Shown: positions 7,365-15,715, counted from the stretch's first letter. The stretch is 64,000 nucleotides of DNA from Streptomyces goshikiensis (GCF_014650555.1 NZ_BMVE01000011.1:124001-188000), one strand, 5' to 3'. Numbers and translations are program-made. The notes: generated from the sequence alone by a model not told the origin.

Positions 7365-9833
7365 TCAGGCGGGGAACCTGTGGTTGACCCAGCGGAAGGT
7401 GATCTCGATGAGGAACGCCGCGAACGCCGCGATGGCGACCGCCGTCCACGGCATCGTCGTACCGATCAGCTTCAGCTCGAAGAACGTCTGAAGCCAGGGC
7501 ACGGCCAGCACGATCAGGAACGCCAGCCCCATGGCCCCGACCAGCCCGACCCGCCACCACGTGTACGGGCGGGCGATGATCGCCAGGACCCACATCGAGG
7601 TCAGGAACAGCGTCAGCGTCGCCGCGCTGGACTCGGCCTCCAGGGCTCCGGCGCCGGTGTAGTGGTGGCGGGCCACCAGGTACGTCACGAAGGTGGCCAC
7701 CGCCGCGATGACCCCGCCGGGGATCGCGTACCGCATGACCCGCTTCACGAAGTGCGGCTTCGCCCGCTCCTTGTTCGGGGCCAGGGCCAGGAAGAACGCG
7801 GGTACGCCGATGGTCAGCGTGGACAGCAGCGTCAGGTGGCGCGGGAGGAACGGGTACTCCACCTGGAAGCAGACCACCAGGATGGCCAGCAGCACCGAGT
7901 ACACCGTCTTCGTCAGGAAGAGGGTGGCGACCCGGGTGATGTTGCCGATGACGCGCCGGCCCTCGGCGACCACCGAGGGCAGCGTCGCGAAGCTGTTGTT
8001 GAGGAGGACGATCTGCGCGACCGCGCGGGTGGCCTCGGAGCCGGAGCCCATCGAGACGCCGATGTCGGCGTCCTTGAGGGCGAGGACGTCGTTGACGCCG
8101 TCGCCGGTCATCGCGACGGTGTGGCCCCGGGACTGGAGGGCCGCGACCATGTCCCGCTTCTGCTGCGGGGTGACCCGGCCGAACACCGCGTTCCCGTCGA
8201 GGGCCTCGGCCATCTCGGTCCGCTCGGTGGGCAGCTTCCGGGCGTCGACCGTGTTCTCGGCGCCCGGCAGGCCGAGCTTTCCGGCCACCGCGCCGACGGA
8301 GATCGCGTTGTCGCCGGAGATGACCTTCGCCCGGACGTTCTGGTCCTCGAAGTAGCGCAGCGTGTCGGCGGCATCGGGGCGCAGCCGCTGCTCCAGGACG
8401 ACGAGCGCGGCCGGTTTCACACCGGTGGCGACGGCCGCGTCGTCGAGTTCGCGTCCGGAGCGGGCGAGCAGCAGGACGCGCAGGCCCTGCTCGTTGAGGC
8501 CGTTGATCTCGTCGAGCGCCGGGTCCCCGGCGGGCAGCAGCACGTCGGGGGCGCCGAGCAGCCAGGTGGAGTTCTCGCCGTCGCCCTCGCTGAAGCTGGC
8601 GCCGCTGTACTTGCGGGCGGAGGAGAACGGCAGCGACTCGGTGCAGCGCCAGTCCGCGCTGTCGGGGTAGGCGTCGATGATGGCCTGGAGGCTGGCGTTG
8701 GGGCGCGGGTCGGACTCGCCGAGCGCGCCGAGCACCTTCTTCACGTACGCGGGTTCCGCGCCGCCGAGGGCCCGCAGTTCGGTGACGTCCATGCCGCCCT
8801 CGGTGAGGGTGCCGGTCTTGTCGAGGCAGACGACGTCGACGCGGGCGAGGCCCTCGATGGCGGGCAGTTCCTGCACCAGGCACTGTTTGCGGCCGAGCCG
8901 GACGACGCCGATGGCGAAGGCGACGGAGGTGAGCAGGACCAGGCCCTCGGGGATCATCGGGACGATCCCGCCGACGGTACGGGCGATGGAGTCCTTGAGG
9001 TTGTTGTCCTTGACGACGAGCTGGCTGATGATCAGGCCGATCGAGGTCGGGATCATCATCCAGGTGACGTACTTGAGGATGGTGGAGATGCCGGAGCGCA
9101 GCTCGGAGTGGACGAGCGTGAACCGGGTGGCCTCCTCGGCCAGCTGGGCGGCGTAGGCCTCGCGGCCGACCTTGGTGGCGGTGAAGGCGCCGCCGCCGGC
9201 GACGACGAAGGAGCCGGACATGACGGGGTCGCCGGGCTTCTTCAGGACGGGGTCAGCCTCGCCGGTGAGCAGGGACTCGTCGATCTCCAGGCCGTCGGCC
9301 TCGCCGACGGTGCCGTCGACGACGACCTTGTCGCCGGGGCCGAGTTCGATGACGTCGTCGAGGACGATCTCGGAGGTGGAGATCTCGGCGGTCGTGCCGT
9401 CGCGGCGGACGCTGGGTTTGGCCTCGCCGATGACGGCGAGCCCGTCCAGGGTCTTCTTGGCGCGCAGCTCCTGGATGATGCCGATGCCGGTGTTGGCGAC
9501 GATCACGTAGCCGAAGAGGCTGTCCTGGATCGGCGCGACGATGAGCATGATCACCCACAGGACGCCGATGATGGCGTTGAACCGGGTGAAGACGTTGGCG
9601 CGGACGATGTCGGAGGTCGAGCGGCTGCTGCGGACGGGGACGTCGTTGACGTCGCCGCGGGCGACGCGCTCGGCGACCTCGGCGGTGCTCAGCCCGCCGG
9701 GCCTGAACCGCGGCGCGGGCGGCCGGACGGGGTGTACGGGGTCGAGCTCGGCTCCGGCGTCGATGGCGCCGGAGCCGCCGCGCGACTCGGGCCCGTCGGG
9801 TCCGTCGGATTCGATCTTCGCCCGCTGCGTCAT
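7365..9833 (-). CDS. P-type cation-transporting ATPase (CtpE-like)
   Basis: 822-residue membrane ATPase. Landmarks in order: LLTGEADP (about 188-195, actuator loop), MIPEGL in transmembrane segment 4 (about 293-298), phosphorylated Asp338 in CLDKTGTLT, MTGDGVNDVLALKDAD in the hinge, then about six C-terminal membrane segments. There is no N-terminal metal-binding domain and no CPC in segment 4, so a copper/zinc (P1B) pump is excluded. PEGL instead fits the P2-like actinobacterial group that includes mycobacterial CtpE, reported to handle calcium; that substrate is an inference here. TAACGT lies 7 nt before the ATG (9841-9846), suggesting a leaderless transcript. It shares a terminator with the convergent MFS gene. 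Confidence 0.9.
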   Translation of the reverse strand: MTQRAKIESDGPDGPESRGGSGAIDAGAELDPVHPVRPPAPRFRPGGLSTAEVAERVARGDVNDVPVRSSRSTSDIVRANVFTRFNAIIGVLWVIMLIVAPIQDSLFGYVIVANTGIGIIQELRAKKTLDGLAVIGEAKPSVRRDGTTAEISTSEIVLDDVIELGPGDKVVVDGTVGEADGLEIDESLLTGEADPVLKKPGDPVMSGSFVVAGGGAFTATKVGREAYAAQLAEEATRFTLVHSELRSGISTILKYVTWMMIPTSIGLIISQLVVKDNNLKDSIARTVGGIVPMIPEGLVLLTSVAFAIGVVRLGRKQCLVQELPAIEGLARVDVVCLDKTGTLTEGGMDVTELRALGGAEPAYVKKVLGALGESDPRPNASLQAIIDAYPDSADWRCTESLPFSSARKYSGASFSEGDGENSTWLLGAPDVLLPAGDPALDEINGLNEQGLRVLLLARSGRELDDAAVATGVKPAALVVLEQRLRPDAADTLRYFEDQNVRAKVISGDNAISVGAVAGKLGLPGAENTVDARKLPTERTEMAEALDGNAVFGRVTPQQKRDMVAALQSRGHTVAMTGDGVNDVLALKDADIGVSMGSGSEATRAVAQIVLLNNSFATLPSVVAEGRRVIGNITRVATLFLTKTVYSVLLAILVVCFQVEYPFLPRHLTLLSTLTIGVPAFFLALAPNKERAKPHFVKRVMRYAIPGGVIAAVATFVTYLVARHHYTGAGALEAESSAATLTLFLTSMWVLAIIARPYTWWRVGLVGAMGLAFLIVLAVPWLQTFFELKLIGTTMPWTAVAIAAFAAFLIEITFRWVNHRFPA

Positions 9834-9840
9834 GCTTTCG

Positions 9841-9846
9841 ACGTTA
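9841..9846 (-). promoter_or_regulatory. -10 box of the P-type ATPase gene
   Basis: TAACGT on the minus strand, 7 nt before the ATG at 9833, with no Shine-Dalgarno between them. Confidence 0.45.
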
Positions 9847-9941
9847 AAGGGGCTCGGGGCGCTTCACCCGCCGAGATGTCCGAATATCCGACTTCGGGAT
9901 GAGCCGAATCGTTCCCGGGTAGCGCCCCCCGGGCGGACGGG

Positions 9942-10274
9942 TTAGCCCTGCGCCGGGCCGGCGCCGGTCTCGGGCCCGGAGGGGCCGGAGGAGCCCGCCG
10001 GCCCCGGCTGCGCTCCCCGCGCGGCCAGCGCATCGGCGTGGCGCGCGAGGGCCGCCTCGCGGCCGCGGACGTACCAGAGGCCGATCAGGCCGAGGACGCC
10101 GCCGGCCGCGCAGCACCAGACCCACCACAGCAGGTCCCGGTCGGCGAACCACCCGTAGAAGGGGAGCTGGACGACGAAGAGGGCGAACCAGACGATCGTG
10201 CCGCCGGTGACGGTCGCGACGACGGGGCCCTCAAGGGGCTCGGGCGCCTCGTGCTTCGCAGTCCATTTCGCCAT
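9942..10274 (-). CDS. Small membrane protein, DUF2530 family
   Basis: 110 residues starting MAKWTAKHEAPEPL. GAGGG precedes the ATG at 10274, which is chosen over longer in-frame extensions. Two hydrophobic helices (TVTGGTIVWFALFVVQLPF and WWVWCCAAGGVLGLIGLWYV) are joined by a short loop with YGWFADRD. The tail is Gly/Pro/Ser-rich and probably disordered. This matches the DUF2530 family of actinobacteria, whose function is unknown to me. It is divergent from the purine permease, with about 140 nt of shared promoter space. Confidence 0.8.
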   Translation of the reverse strand: MAKWTAKHEAPEPLEGPVVATVTGGTIVWFALFVVQLPFYGWFADRDLLWWVWCCAAGGVLGLIGLWYVRGREAALARHADALAARGAQPGPAGSSGPSGPETGAGPAQG

Positions 10275-10331
10275 GCCCTCAAGTCTAGGTGCGCGCGAAC
10301 GGGGTCTACGCGCGGAGATGGACGGCCTTTC

Positions 10332-10386
10332 GTTCATGTGTTCATACTGAAACGGTTTGGGCGTGGCCCAATTTCTTCGTATGAAC
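10332..10386 (+). promoter_or_regulatory. Palindromic operator or leader of the purine permease
   Basis: GTTCATGT (10332-10339) and GTTCATAC (10340-10347) are direct repeats. The second is mirrored by GTATGAAC (10379-10386). Inside lies a hairpin, TTGGGC/GCCCAA (10357-10362 and 10366-10371). Three half-sites around an inner stem suggest binding by a dimeric regulator 27-81 nt before the permease start. It does not look like a purine riboswitch. Confidence 0.55.
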
Positions 10387-10412
10387 ACCCCAATGAGGAC
10401 GTTGAGGACCGT

Positions 10413-11873
10413 ATGAGCACGTCGGCCCCCGCCCCCGCCACCGCGGAATCGCCCCAGCCCTCCGGCCCCCAGGGCACCTCCGGACTGGACCGCTACTTCA
10501 AGATCTCCGAGCGCGGTTCGACCGTGGGCCGCGAGTTCCGCGGCGGTCTGGCGACCTTCTTCGCGATGGCCTACATCATCGTGCTGAACCCGATCATCCT
10601 CGGCAGCGCCAAGGACATGTACGGGCACCAGCTCGACGGCGGCCAGCTCGTCACCGCCACCGTCCTGACGGCGGCGTTCTCCACGCTCCTCATGGGCGTC
10701 ATCGGCAACGTCCCGATCGCGCTCGCGGCCGGCCTCGGCGTCAACACCGTGGTCGCGCTCCAGCTGGCCCCCCGGATGAGCTGGCCCGACGCCATGGGCA
10801 TGGTGGTCCTGGCCGGCCTCGTGGTGATGCTGCTGGTCGCCACCGGCCTGCGCGAGCGGGTCATGAACGCCGTCCCGCTCGGCCTGCGCAAGGGCATCGC
10901 GATCGGCATCGGCCTGTTCATCATGCTGATCGGCCTGGTCGACTCGGGCTTCGTCACCCGCATCCCGGACGCCGCGCACACCACGGTCCCGCTCCAGCTC
11001 GGCTCCGACGGCCACCTGCACGGCTGGCCCGTCCTGATCTTCGCCGTCGGCGTGCTGCTGACCCTGGCGCTGCTGATCCGCAAGACGCCCGGCGCGATCC
11101 TGATCTCCATCGTGGCCATGACCGTCGTCGCCGTCGCCGTCCAGCTGATCGTCCAGCTGCCCGACACCGGCTGGGGCCTGACCGTGCCCGAGTGGCCCGG
11201 CAACCCGGTGGCCGCGCCCGACTTCGGGCTCGTCGGCCAGGTCAGCCTGTTCGGCGGCTTCGACAAGGTCGGGGTGCTGACCGGGGCCCTCTTCGTCTTC
11301 ACCGTGCTGCTGTCCTGCTTCTTCGACGCGATGGGCACCATCCTCGGCGTCGGCGACGAGGCCAAGCTGATCGAGCGCGACGGCACCTTCCCCGGCATCA
11401 ACAAGGTCCTGCTGGTCGACGGCCTCGCCGTCGCCTCGGGCGGCGCGACCTCCTCCTCCGCCACCACCTGCTTCGTGGAGTCCACGGCCGGTGTCGGCGA
11501 GGGCGCCCGTACCGGCCTGGCGAACGTGGTCACGGGCGGCCTCTTCGCCGTGGCGCTGTTCCTCACCCCGCTCGCCACGATGGTCCCGTCGCAGGCGGCC
11601 ACCCCGGCGCTCGTGGCGGTCGGCTTCCTGATCCTGGCGGGCTCGGTCAGGGACATCGACTGGAGCGACCTCACGATCGCCGTCCCGGCCTTCCTGGCGA
11701 TGGTGATGATGCCCTTCACCTACTCGATCACCAACGGCATCGGCATCGGCTTCATCAGCTTCAGCGTGCTGCGCCTGGTGACGGGCCGGGGCCGTGAGGT
11801 CCCCGTGGCCATGTACATCGTGTCGGCGGTGTTCGTCTTCTACTACGCGATGCCCGCGCTGGGCCTCACATAA
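10413..11873 (+). CDS. NCS2-type purine (guanine/hypoxanthine) permease
   Basis: 486 residues started at the ATG at 10413, which has GAGGA 4 nt upstream; longer frames extend back through the operator region. LDRYFKISERGSTVGREFRGG, FFAMAYIIVLNPIIL and the later FFDAMGTILGVGDEA are typical of the AzgA/PbuG/GhxP branch of the NCS2 family: proton-linked uptake of guanine, hypoxanthine or adenine through about 12-14 membrane segments. Specificity within the branch is not resolved. The 3' end overlaps the convergent RHH gene by 8 nt. The palindromic leader suggests control by purine availability. Confidence 0.9.
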   Translation: MSTSAPAPATAESPQPSGPQGTSGLDRYFKISERGSTVGREFRGGLATFFAMAYIIVLNPIILGSAKDMYGHQLDGGQLVTATVLTAAFSTLLMGVIGNVPIALAAGLGVNTVVALQLAPRMSWPDAMGMVVLAGLVVMLLVATGLRERVMNAVPLGLRKGIAIGIGLFIMLIGLVDSGFVTRIPDAAHTTVPLQLGSDGHLHGWPVLIFAVGVLLTLALLIRKTPGAILISIVAMTVVAVAVQLIVQLPDTGWGLTVPEWPGNPVAAPDFGLVGQVSLFGGFDKVGVLTGALFVFTVLLSCFFDAMGTILGVGDEAKLIERDGTFPGINKVLLVDGLAVASGGATSSSATTCFVESTAGVGEGARTGLANVVTGGLFAVALFLTPLATMVPSQAATPALVAVGFLILAGSVRDIDWSDLTIAVPAFLAMVMMPFTYSITNGIGIGFISFSVLRLVTGRGREVPVAMYIVSAVFVFYYAMPALGLT

Positions 11874-12048
11874 GGCCGTAGAACTTCTCCGTCTCGTCGA
11901 CGGAGGACTTGAACCGCTCGTCGAAGTCATCGCGAATGAGCGTCCGGACGACATAGTCCTGGACGCTCATTCCGCGTTTGGCGGCATGGTGGCGGAGCCG
12001 CTCCAGCAGCTCCCCGTCTATGCGCATGCTCAGCACATGTGTCCCCAT
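11866..12048 (-). CDS. Ribbon-helix-helix (CopG-type) small DNA-binding protein
   Basis: About 60 residues from the ATG at 12048. The sequence MGTHVLSMRIDGELLERLR gives the beta-ribbon and helix A, and KRGMSVQDYVVRTLIRDDF gives helix B of a ribbon-helix-helix fold. A dimer probably binds DNA as a repressor or as the antitoxin half of a pair, but no toxin gene is adjacent. GACTCT lies 6 nt before this ATG, the leaderless layout seen repeatedly here. An in-frame GTG at 12105 would add 19 residues unlike the family. Its 3' end overlaps the purine permease stop. Confidence 0.75.
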   Translation of the reverse strand: MGTHVLSMRIDGELLERLRHHAAKRGMSVQDYVVRTLIRDDFDERFKSSVDETEKFYGLM

Positions 12049-12150
12049 GCCGAAAGAGTCGGGGCACAGGGCGTGGGCGCGTGCCGCTTTCCCGAACCCA
12101 CTCACCCGTACGAGTGATGAGGGTCTCCCCGGGCAGGGCTCAATCCGTTT

Positions 12151-12182
12151 TCCTTAGCTAGGGTAATGAGTTACTCTAAGGA
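12151..12182 (+). promoter_or_regulatory. Promoter and probable autoregulatory site of the MarR gene
   Basis: TCCTTAG (12151-12157) and CTAAGGA (12176-12182) form an inverted repeat around TAGGGT (12159-12164), a good -10 box. GTAA/TTAC lies inside it. A MarR dimer here would block RNA polymerase. Transcription would start near 12171, after the ATG at 12166. Confidence 0.55.
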
Positions 12183-12183
12183 C

Positions 12184-12621
12184 ATGCGTGACCTTTCCCA
12201 TGGCGACGACGCTGCCGCCGTGAACGATCTCCGCTCCGCCGTCATGCGGCTGGGCCGGCGCCTGAAGCACCAGCGCGTCGACGAATCGCTGAGCCCGACC
12301 GAGATGTCGGTGCTCGGCACCCTTGCCCGTTGCGGCCAGGCCACCCCCGGTGAGCTGGCCCGACGCGAACACGTACAGCCGCCTTCGATGACGCGGATCG
12401 TCGCGCTGCTCGAAGCCAAGGGACTGGTCACGCTGGAGCCGCACCCCGACGACCGCCGCCAGAAGGTGGTCCGCCAGACCGAGGAAGCCGAGGCGATGCT
12501 CGAAGAGAGCCGTCGCAAGCGCAACGCCTTCCTGGCCGGGCTCGCGGCCGAGCTGACCGAGGACGAATGGGCCAAGCTGCGCGCGGCCGCGCCCGTCCTG
12601 GAGAAGCTCGCGCACTTGTAA
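12184..12621 (+). CDS. MarR-family transcriptional regulator
   Basis: 145 residues from the ATG at 12184. An in-frame ATG at 12166 is possible but lies upstream of the predicted transcription start. Helix 1 and dimer contacts lie in LRSAVMRLGRRLKHQRVDESL. The winged helix follows: ATPGELARREHVQPPSMTRI as helix-turn-helix and DRRQKVV as wing. It is directly upstream of an MFS exporter with a 26-nt gap, so the pair is probably one operon in which the regulator controls itself and the pump, perhaps released by a phenolic or antibiotic ligand. Confidence 0.88.
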   Translation: MRDLSHGDDAAAVNDLRSAVMRLGRRLKHQRVDESLSPTEMSVLGTLARCGQATPGELARREHVQPPSMTRIVALLEAKGLVTLEPHPDDRRQKVVRQTEEAEAMLEESRRKRNAFLAGLAAELTEDEWAKLRAAAPVLEKLAHL

Positions 12622-12647
12622 CCGCAGACGCCAGGAGGCGAACCCTT

Positions 12648-13967
12648 TTGAGTACGGGATCCGGAGCAGACTCCGCCCCCGACCACACACCCGCTCCCAA
12701 GAATTCGATGTTCTCGTCGCTGAAGGTCCGTAACTACCGGCTCTTCGCGACGGGCCAGGTGGTCTCGAACACGGGCACCTGGATGCAGCGCATCGCCCAG
12801 GACTGGCTGGTCCTCTCCCTGACCGGCTCGGCCTCCGCGGTCGGCATCACGATCGCCCTGCAGTTCCTCCCGATGCTGCTGTTCGGCCTCTACGGAGGCG
12901 TACTCGCCGACCGGCTGCCCAAGCGGCCGCTGCTGATCGGCACGCAGACCGCGATGGGCCTGACCGGCCTCGCGCTCGCCGCGCTCACCCTCGCCGGCCA
13001 CGTCCAGGTCTGGCACGTCTACCTCGCGGCCTTCCTGCTCGGCCTCGTCACCGTCGTGGACAACCCGGCCCGGCAGACGTTCGTCTCGGAGATGGTCGGC
13101 CCGGCGCAGGTCGCCAACGCGGTCAGCCTGAACTCCGCCAACTTCCAGTCCGCGCGGCTGGTCGGCCCGGCGCTGGCCGGCGTGCTGATCACCGCCGTCG
13201 GCTCCGGCTGGGCCTTCCTGCTGAACGGGCTGTCCTTCGCCGCCCCGGTCGCGGGCCTGCTCATGATGCGGGTGCACGAGCTGTACCCGGTGCGGCCGCG
13301 GCCGCGCGCCAAGGGGCAGCTGCGCGAGGGCCTGCGCTACGTCGCCGGGCGCCCCGAGCTGATCTGGCCGATCGTGCTGGTCGGGTTCATCGGGACGTTC
13401 GGGTTCAACTTCCCGATCTGGCTCTCGGCGTACGTCAGCGACGTGTTCCACGGGGACGCGGGCACCTACGGCCTCTTCAACACCCTGATCGCGGCGGGCT
13501 CCCTGGCGGGCGCGCTGCTGGCGGCGCGGCGCGGCCACTCGCGGCTGCGGCTGCTGGTCGCGGCGGCGGCGCTGTTCTCCGCGCTGCTGGTGGTGACGGC
13601 CTTCGTCCCCGACTTCTGGCTGTTCGCGGCGCTGCTGGTGCCGATCGGGATGTTCGGGCTGACGGTGAACGTGACCGCCAACTCCAGCGTGCAGATGGCG
13701 ACCGACCCCGAGATGCGGGGACGGGTCATGGCGCTGTTCATGATGGTGTTCACCGGCGGCACCCCGCTGGGGGCCCCGCTGGTGGGCTGGATCACGGACA
13801 CCTACGGCGCGCGGATCGGCATGGCGACGGGCGGCCTGATCTCCCTCGCCGGCGCCCTGACGATCGCGGTGATCCTCTCCCGCGTCGGCAACCTGCGCCT
13901 GCGCGTCTCCCGCCACCACGGCCTCGCCCTGGTCCCCCGCACCCCCACCCTCGCCCGAGCCGCCTGA
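12648..13967 (+). CDS. MFS exporter downstream of MarR
   Basis: 439 residues from a TTG at 12648, chosen because AGGAGG lies 9 nt before it; the first ATG is 20 codons later at MFSSLKVRNYRLFATG. MFSSLKVRNYR, GTWMQRIAQDWLVL and the loop GGVLADRLPKRPLLIG are typical of the EntS-like MFS group. About 12 membrane segments are present. It is expected to export a siderophore, drug or similar compound; the substrate is not known. It is probably co-transcribed with the MarR gene. A separate -10 box for thpR follows within 30 nt. Confidence 0.9.
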   Translation: MSTGSGADSAPDHTPAPKNSMFSSLKVRNYRLFATGQVVSNTGTWMQRIAQDWLVLSLTGSASAVGITIALQFLPMLLFGLYGGVLADRLPKRPLLIGTQTAMGLTGLALAALTLAGHVQVWHVYLAAFLLGLVTVVDNPARQTFVSEMVGPAQVANAVSLNSANFQSARLVGPALAGVLITAVGSGWAFLLNGLSFAAPVAGLLMMRVHELYPVRPRPRAKGQLREGLRYVAGRPELIWPIVLVGFIGTFGFNFPIWLSAYVSDVFHGDAGTYGLFNTLIAAGSLAGALLAARRGHSRLRLLVAAAALFSALLVVTAFVPDFWLFAALLVPIGMFGLTVNVTANSSVQMATDPEMRGRVMALFMMVFTGGTPLGAPLVGWITDTYGARIGMATGGLISLAGALTIAVILSRVGNLRLRVSRHHGLALVPRTPTLARAA

Positions 13968-13982
13968 CCCGGCGGGGGTGGC

Positions 13983-13988
13983 TAGGGT
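13983..13988 (+). promoter_or_regulatory. -10 box of thpR (leaderless)
   Basis: TAGGGT, then CGGGGG, then the ATG of thpR. The 6-nt spacing implies transcription starting at the ATG. Confidence 0.5.
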
Positions 13989-13994
13989 CGGGGG

Positions 13995-14555
13995 ATGAGA
14001 CTCTTCGCCGCCGTGTTGCCGCCGGCGCGGGCCGTGGACGAGCTGCGCGAGGCCGTGCGGGCGCTGCCCGCGGACGGCCGGCTGCGGTGGACCGGGGAAG
14101 CCGGGTGGCACTTCACGCTCGCCTTCATGGGCGAGGTCGACGACCGCGTCCTGCCCGACCTGCGGGAACGGCTGCGCCGGGCCGCCGCGCACACCGACCC
14201 CTTCGGGCTCCGGCTGCACGGCTGCGGGCACTTCGGCGACCGCGCCCTCTGGGCCGGGGCCGCCGGGGAGCTCGACTCGCTCCGGATGCTCGCCGAGCGC
14301 GCCGACGCGGCCGCCCGCCGGGCCGGGGTGCCCATGGAGCAGCACCGCCGCTACACCCCGCACCTCACCCTGGCCCGCTGCCGCGAGGCGGTCGACCTGC
14401 GCCCGTACCTCGAAGCGCTCGGCCCCTTCGAGGGGACCCGCTGGCAGGTCGGCGAGCTGAGCCTGGTCCGGAGCAACCTGCCCGTCTCCGGGGTCCCGGG
14501 CGAGCGGCCCCGCTACGAGGTCGTCGCCGCCTGGCCCCTCGGCGGCGGGGCGTAG
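13995..14555 (+). CDS. thpR: RNA 2',3'-cyclic phosphodiesterase ThpR
   Basis: 186-residue member of the 2H phosphoesterase superfamily, which opens RNA 2',3'-cyclic phosphates to 2'-phosphates (older name 2'-5' RNA ligase). Both catalytic HxTx motifs are present: HFTLAF near residue 38 and HLTLAR near residue 122, about 84 residues apart as expected. The protein begins MRLFAAVLPP, like its relatives. The biological substrate in bacteria is uncertain. The gene is preceded by a leaderless-type promoter and followed by an 18-bp hairpin. Confidence 0.92.
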   Translation: MRLFAAVLPPARAVDELREAVRALPADGRLRWTGEAGWHFTLAFMGEVDDRVLPDLRERLRRAAAHTDPFGLRLHGCGHFGDRALWAGAAGELDSLRMLAERADAAARRAGVPMEQHRRYTPHLTLARCREAVDLRPYLEALGPFEGTRWQVGELSLVRSNLPVSGVPGERPRYEVVAAWPLGGGA

Positions 14556-14565
14556 GCCGCGCCTC

Positions 14566-14610
14566 GCGACCGGCCCGGCCCCCTCCGTACGGGGGGCCGG
14601 GCCGGTCGCG
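14566..14610 (+). terminator. 18-bp hairpin terminator after thpR
   Basis: CGCGACCGGCCCGGCCCC (14566-14583) pairs perfectly with 14593-14610 around a 9-nt loop, and TTAGG follows. It separates thpR from the small peptide gene. Confidence 0.8.
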
Positions 14611-14611
14611 T

Positions 14612-14617
14612 TAGGCT
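14612..14617 (+). promoter_or_regulatory. -10 box of the 29-residue peptide gene
   Basis: TAGGCT is followed by 6 nt and then GTG at 14624. It begins directly after the thpR terminator stem. Confidence 0.5.
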
Positions 14618-14623
14618 CGACGG

Positions 14624-14713
14624 GTGGACCCCAAGACCAGAAACCGTGTCATGGCCGGTGTGCTCGTACTGATGTTCGTCGTCGTGGCGGTGGCCGCCGC
14701 CGTCGGGCAGTAG
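14624..14713 (+). CDS. 29-residue single-span membrane peptide
   Basis: A short frame from GTG to TAG: a basic start (VDPKTRNRVM) followed by one hydrophobic helix (AGVLVLMFVVVAVAAAVG) and Gln. The positive-inside rule predicts a cytoplasmic N-terminus. Reality is supported by a well-placed -10 box 6 nt upstream, just after a terminator, so the gene has its own transcript and is probably leaderless. I recall similar tiny peptides in other Streptomyces but know no function. It converges on the aldo/keto reductase gene, with 12 nt between their stops. Confidence 0.6.
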   Translation: MDPKTRNRVMAGVLVLMFVVVAVAAAVGQ

Positions 14714-14725
14714 CCGGCCCCGCCC

Positions 14726-15715
14726 CTACCAGGCGAAGGCCTCCGGCGACGGCCCCGGACCGGGGAAGATCTCGTCCAGGCCCGCCAGGACCTCCTCGGA
14801 CAGCTCCAGCTCCACCGCCCGCAGCGCGGACGCGAGCTGCTCCGGCGTACGCGGGCCGACGATCGGTCCCGTCACCCCCGGCCGGGTCAGCAGCCAGGCC
14901 AGTGCCGCCTCGCCCGGCTCCAGGCCGTGCTTGGCCAGCAGGTCCTCGTACGCCTGGACCTGCGCGCGTACGGAGCTGTTCGCCAGCGCGTCCGCCGAGC
15001 GCCCGGAGGCCGTCCGGCCGGATTCGGCCGCCTTGCGGATCGCGCCGCCCAGCAGGCCCCCGTGCAGCGGGGACCACGGGATCACACCGAGCCCGTACGC
15101 CTCGGCGGCCGGGATGACCTCCATCTCCGCGCGCCGCTCCGCGAGGTTGTAGAGGCACTGCTCGCTGACCAGCCCGAGCCGGCCGGACCGGGCGGCCGTC
15201 TCGTTCGCCTGGGCGATCTTCCAGCCGGGGAAGTTGGAGGAGCCCGCGTAGAGGATCTTGCCCTGCTGGACCAGGACCTCGATGGCCTGCCAGATCTCCT
15301 CGAAGGGCGTCCGGCGGTCCACGTGGTGGAACTGGTAGACGTCGATGTGGTCGGTGTTCAGCCGCTTCAGGCTGGCGTCGACGGCCCGCCGGATGTTCAG
15401 CGCCGACAGGCGGTCGTAGTTGGGCCACGACTCGCCCTCGGCGGCCATGCTCCCGTAGACCTTGGTGGCGAGGACCGTCTTCTCGCGGCGGCCGCCGCCC
15501 TGGGCGAACCAGGTGCCGATGATCTCCTCGGTGCGGCCCTTGTTGCCGCCCCAGCCGTAGACATTGGCGGTGTCGAAGTAGTTGATGCCGGCGTCGAGGG
15601 CGGAGTCCATGATGGCGTGGCTTTCGGACTCCCCGGTGAGGGGGCCGAAGTTCATGGTGCCGAGTACGAGTCGGCTGACCTTGAGACCGGTGCGTCCGAG
15701 CTGTGTGTACTTCAT
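14726..15715 (-). CDS. Aldo/keto reductase
   Basis: 329 residues, NADPH-dependent (beta/alpha)8 aldo/keto reductase. The tetrad can be traced: Asp in INYFDTANVYGWG, Tyr in the same segment, Lys in VLATKVYGSM and His in VYQFHHVD. The LKVSRLVLGTMNFG opening is typical of the YajO/Tas-like (AKR11-13) group acting on aldehydes and ketones. The physiological substrate is unknown. It is a single gene with no obvious partners; the neighbouring SGNH hydrolase runs in the same direction 59 nt upstream of it. Confidence 0.92.
   Translation of the reverse strand: MKYTQLGRTGLKVSRLVLGTMNFGPLTGESESHAIMDSALDAGINYFDTANVYGWGGNKGRTEEIIGTWFAQGGGRREKTVLATKVYGSMAAEGESWPNYDRLSALNIRRAVDASLKRLNTDHIDVYQFHHVDRRTPFEEIWQAIEVLVQQGKILYAGSSNFPGWKIAQANETAARSGRLGLVSEQCLYNLAERRAEMEVIPAAEAYGLGVIPWSPLHGGLLGGAIRKAAESGRTASGRSADALANSSVRAQVQAYEDLLAKHGLEPGEAALAWLLTRPGVTGPIVGPRTPEQLASALRAVELELSEEVLAGLDEIFPGPGPSPEAFAW

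Noticed and set aside
10332..10386. Purine riboswitch in the permease leader
   Set aside because: The conserved junction bases and paired loops of purine aptamers are absent; the pattern is better explained as operator half-sites.
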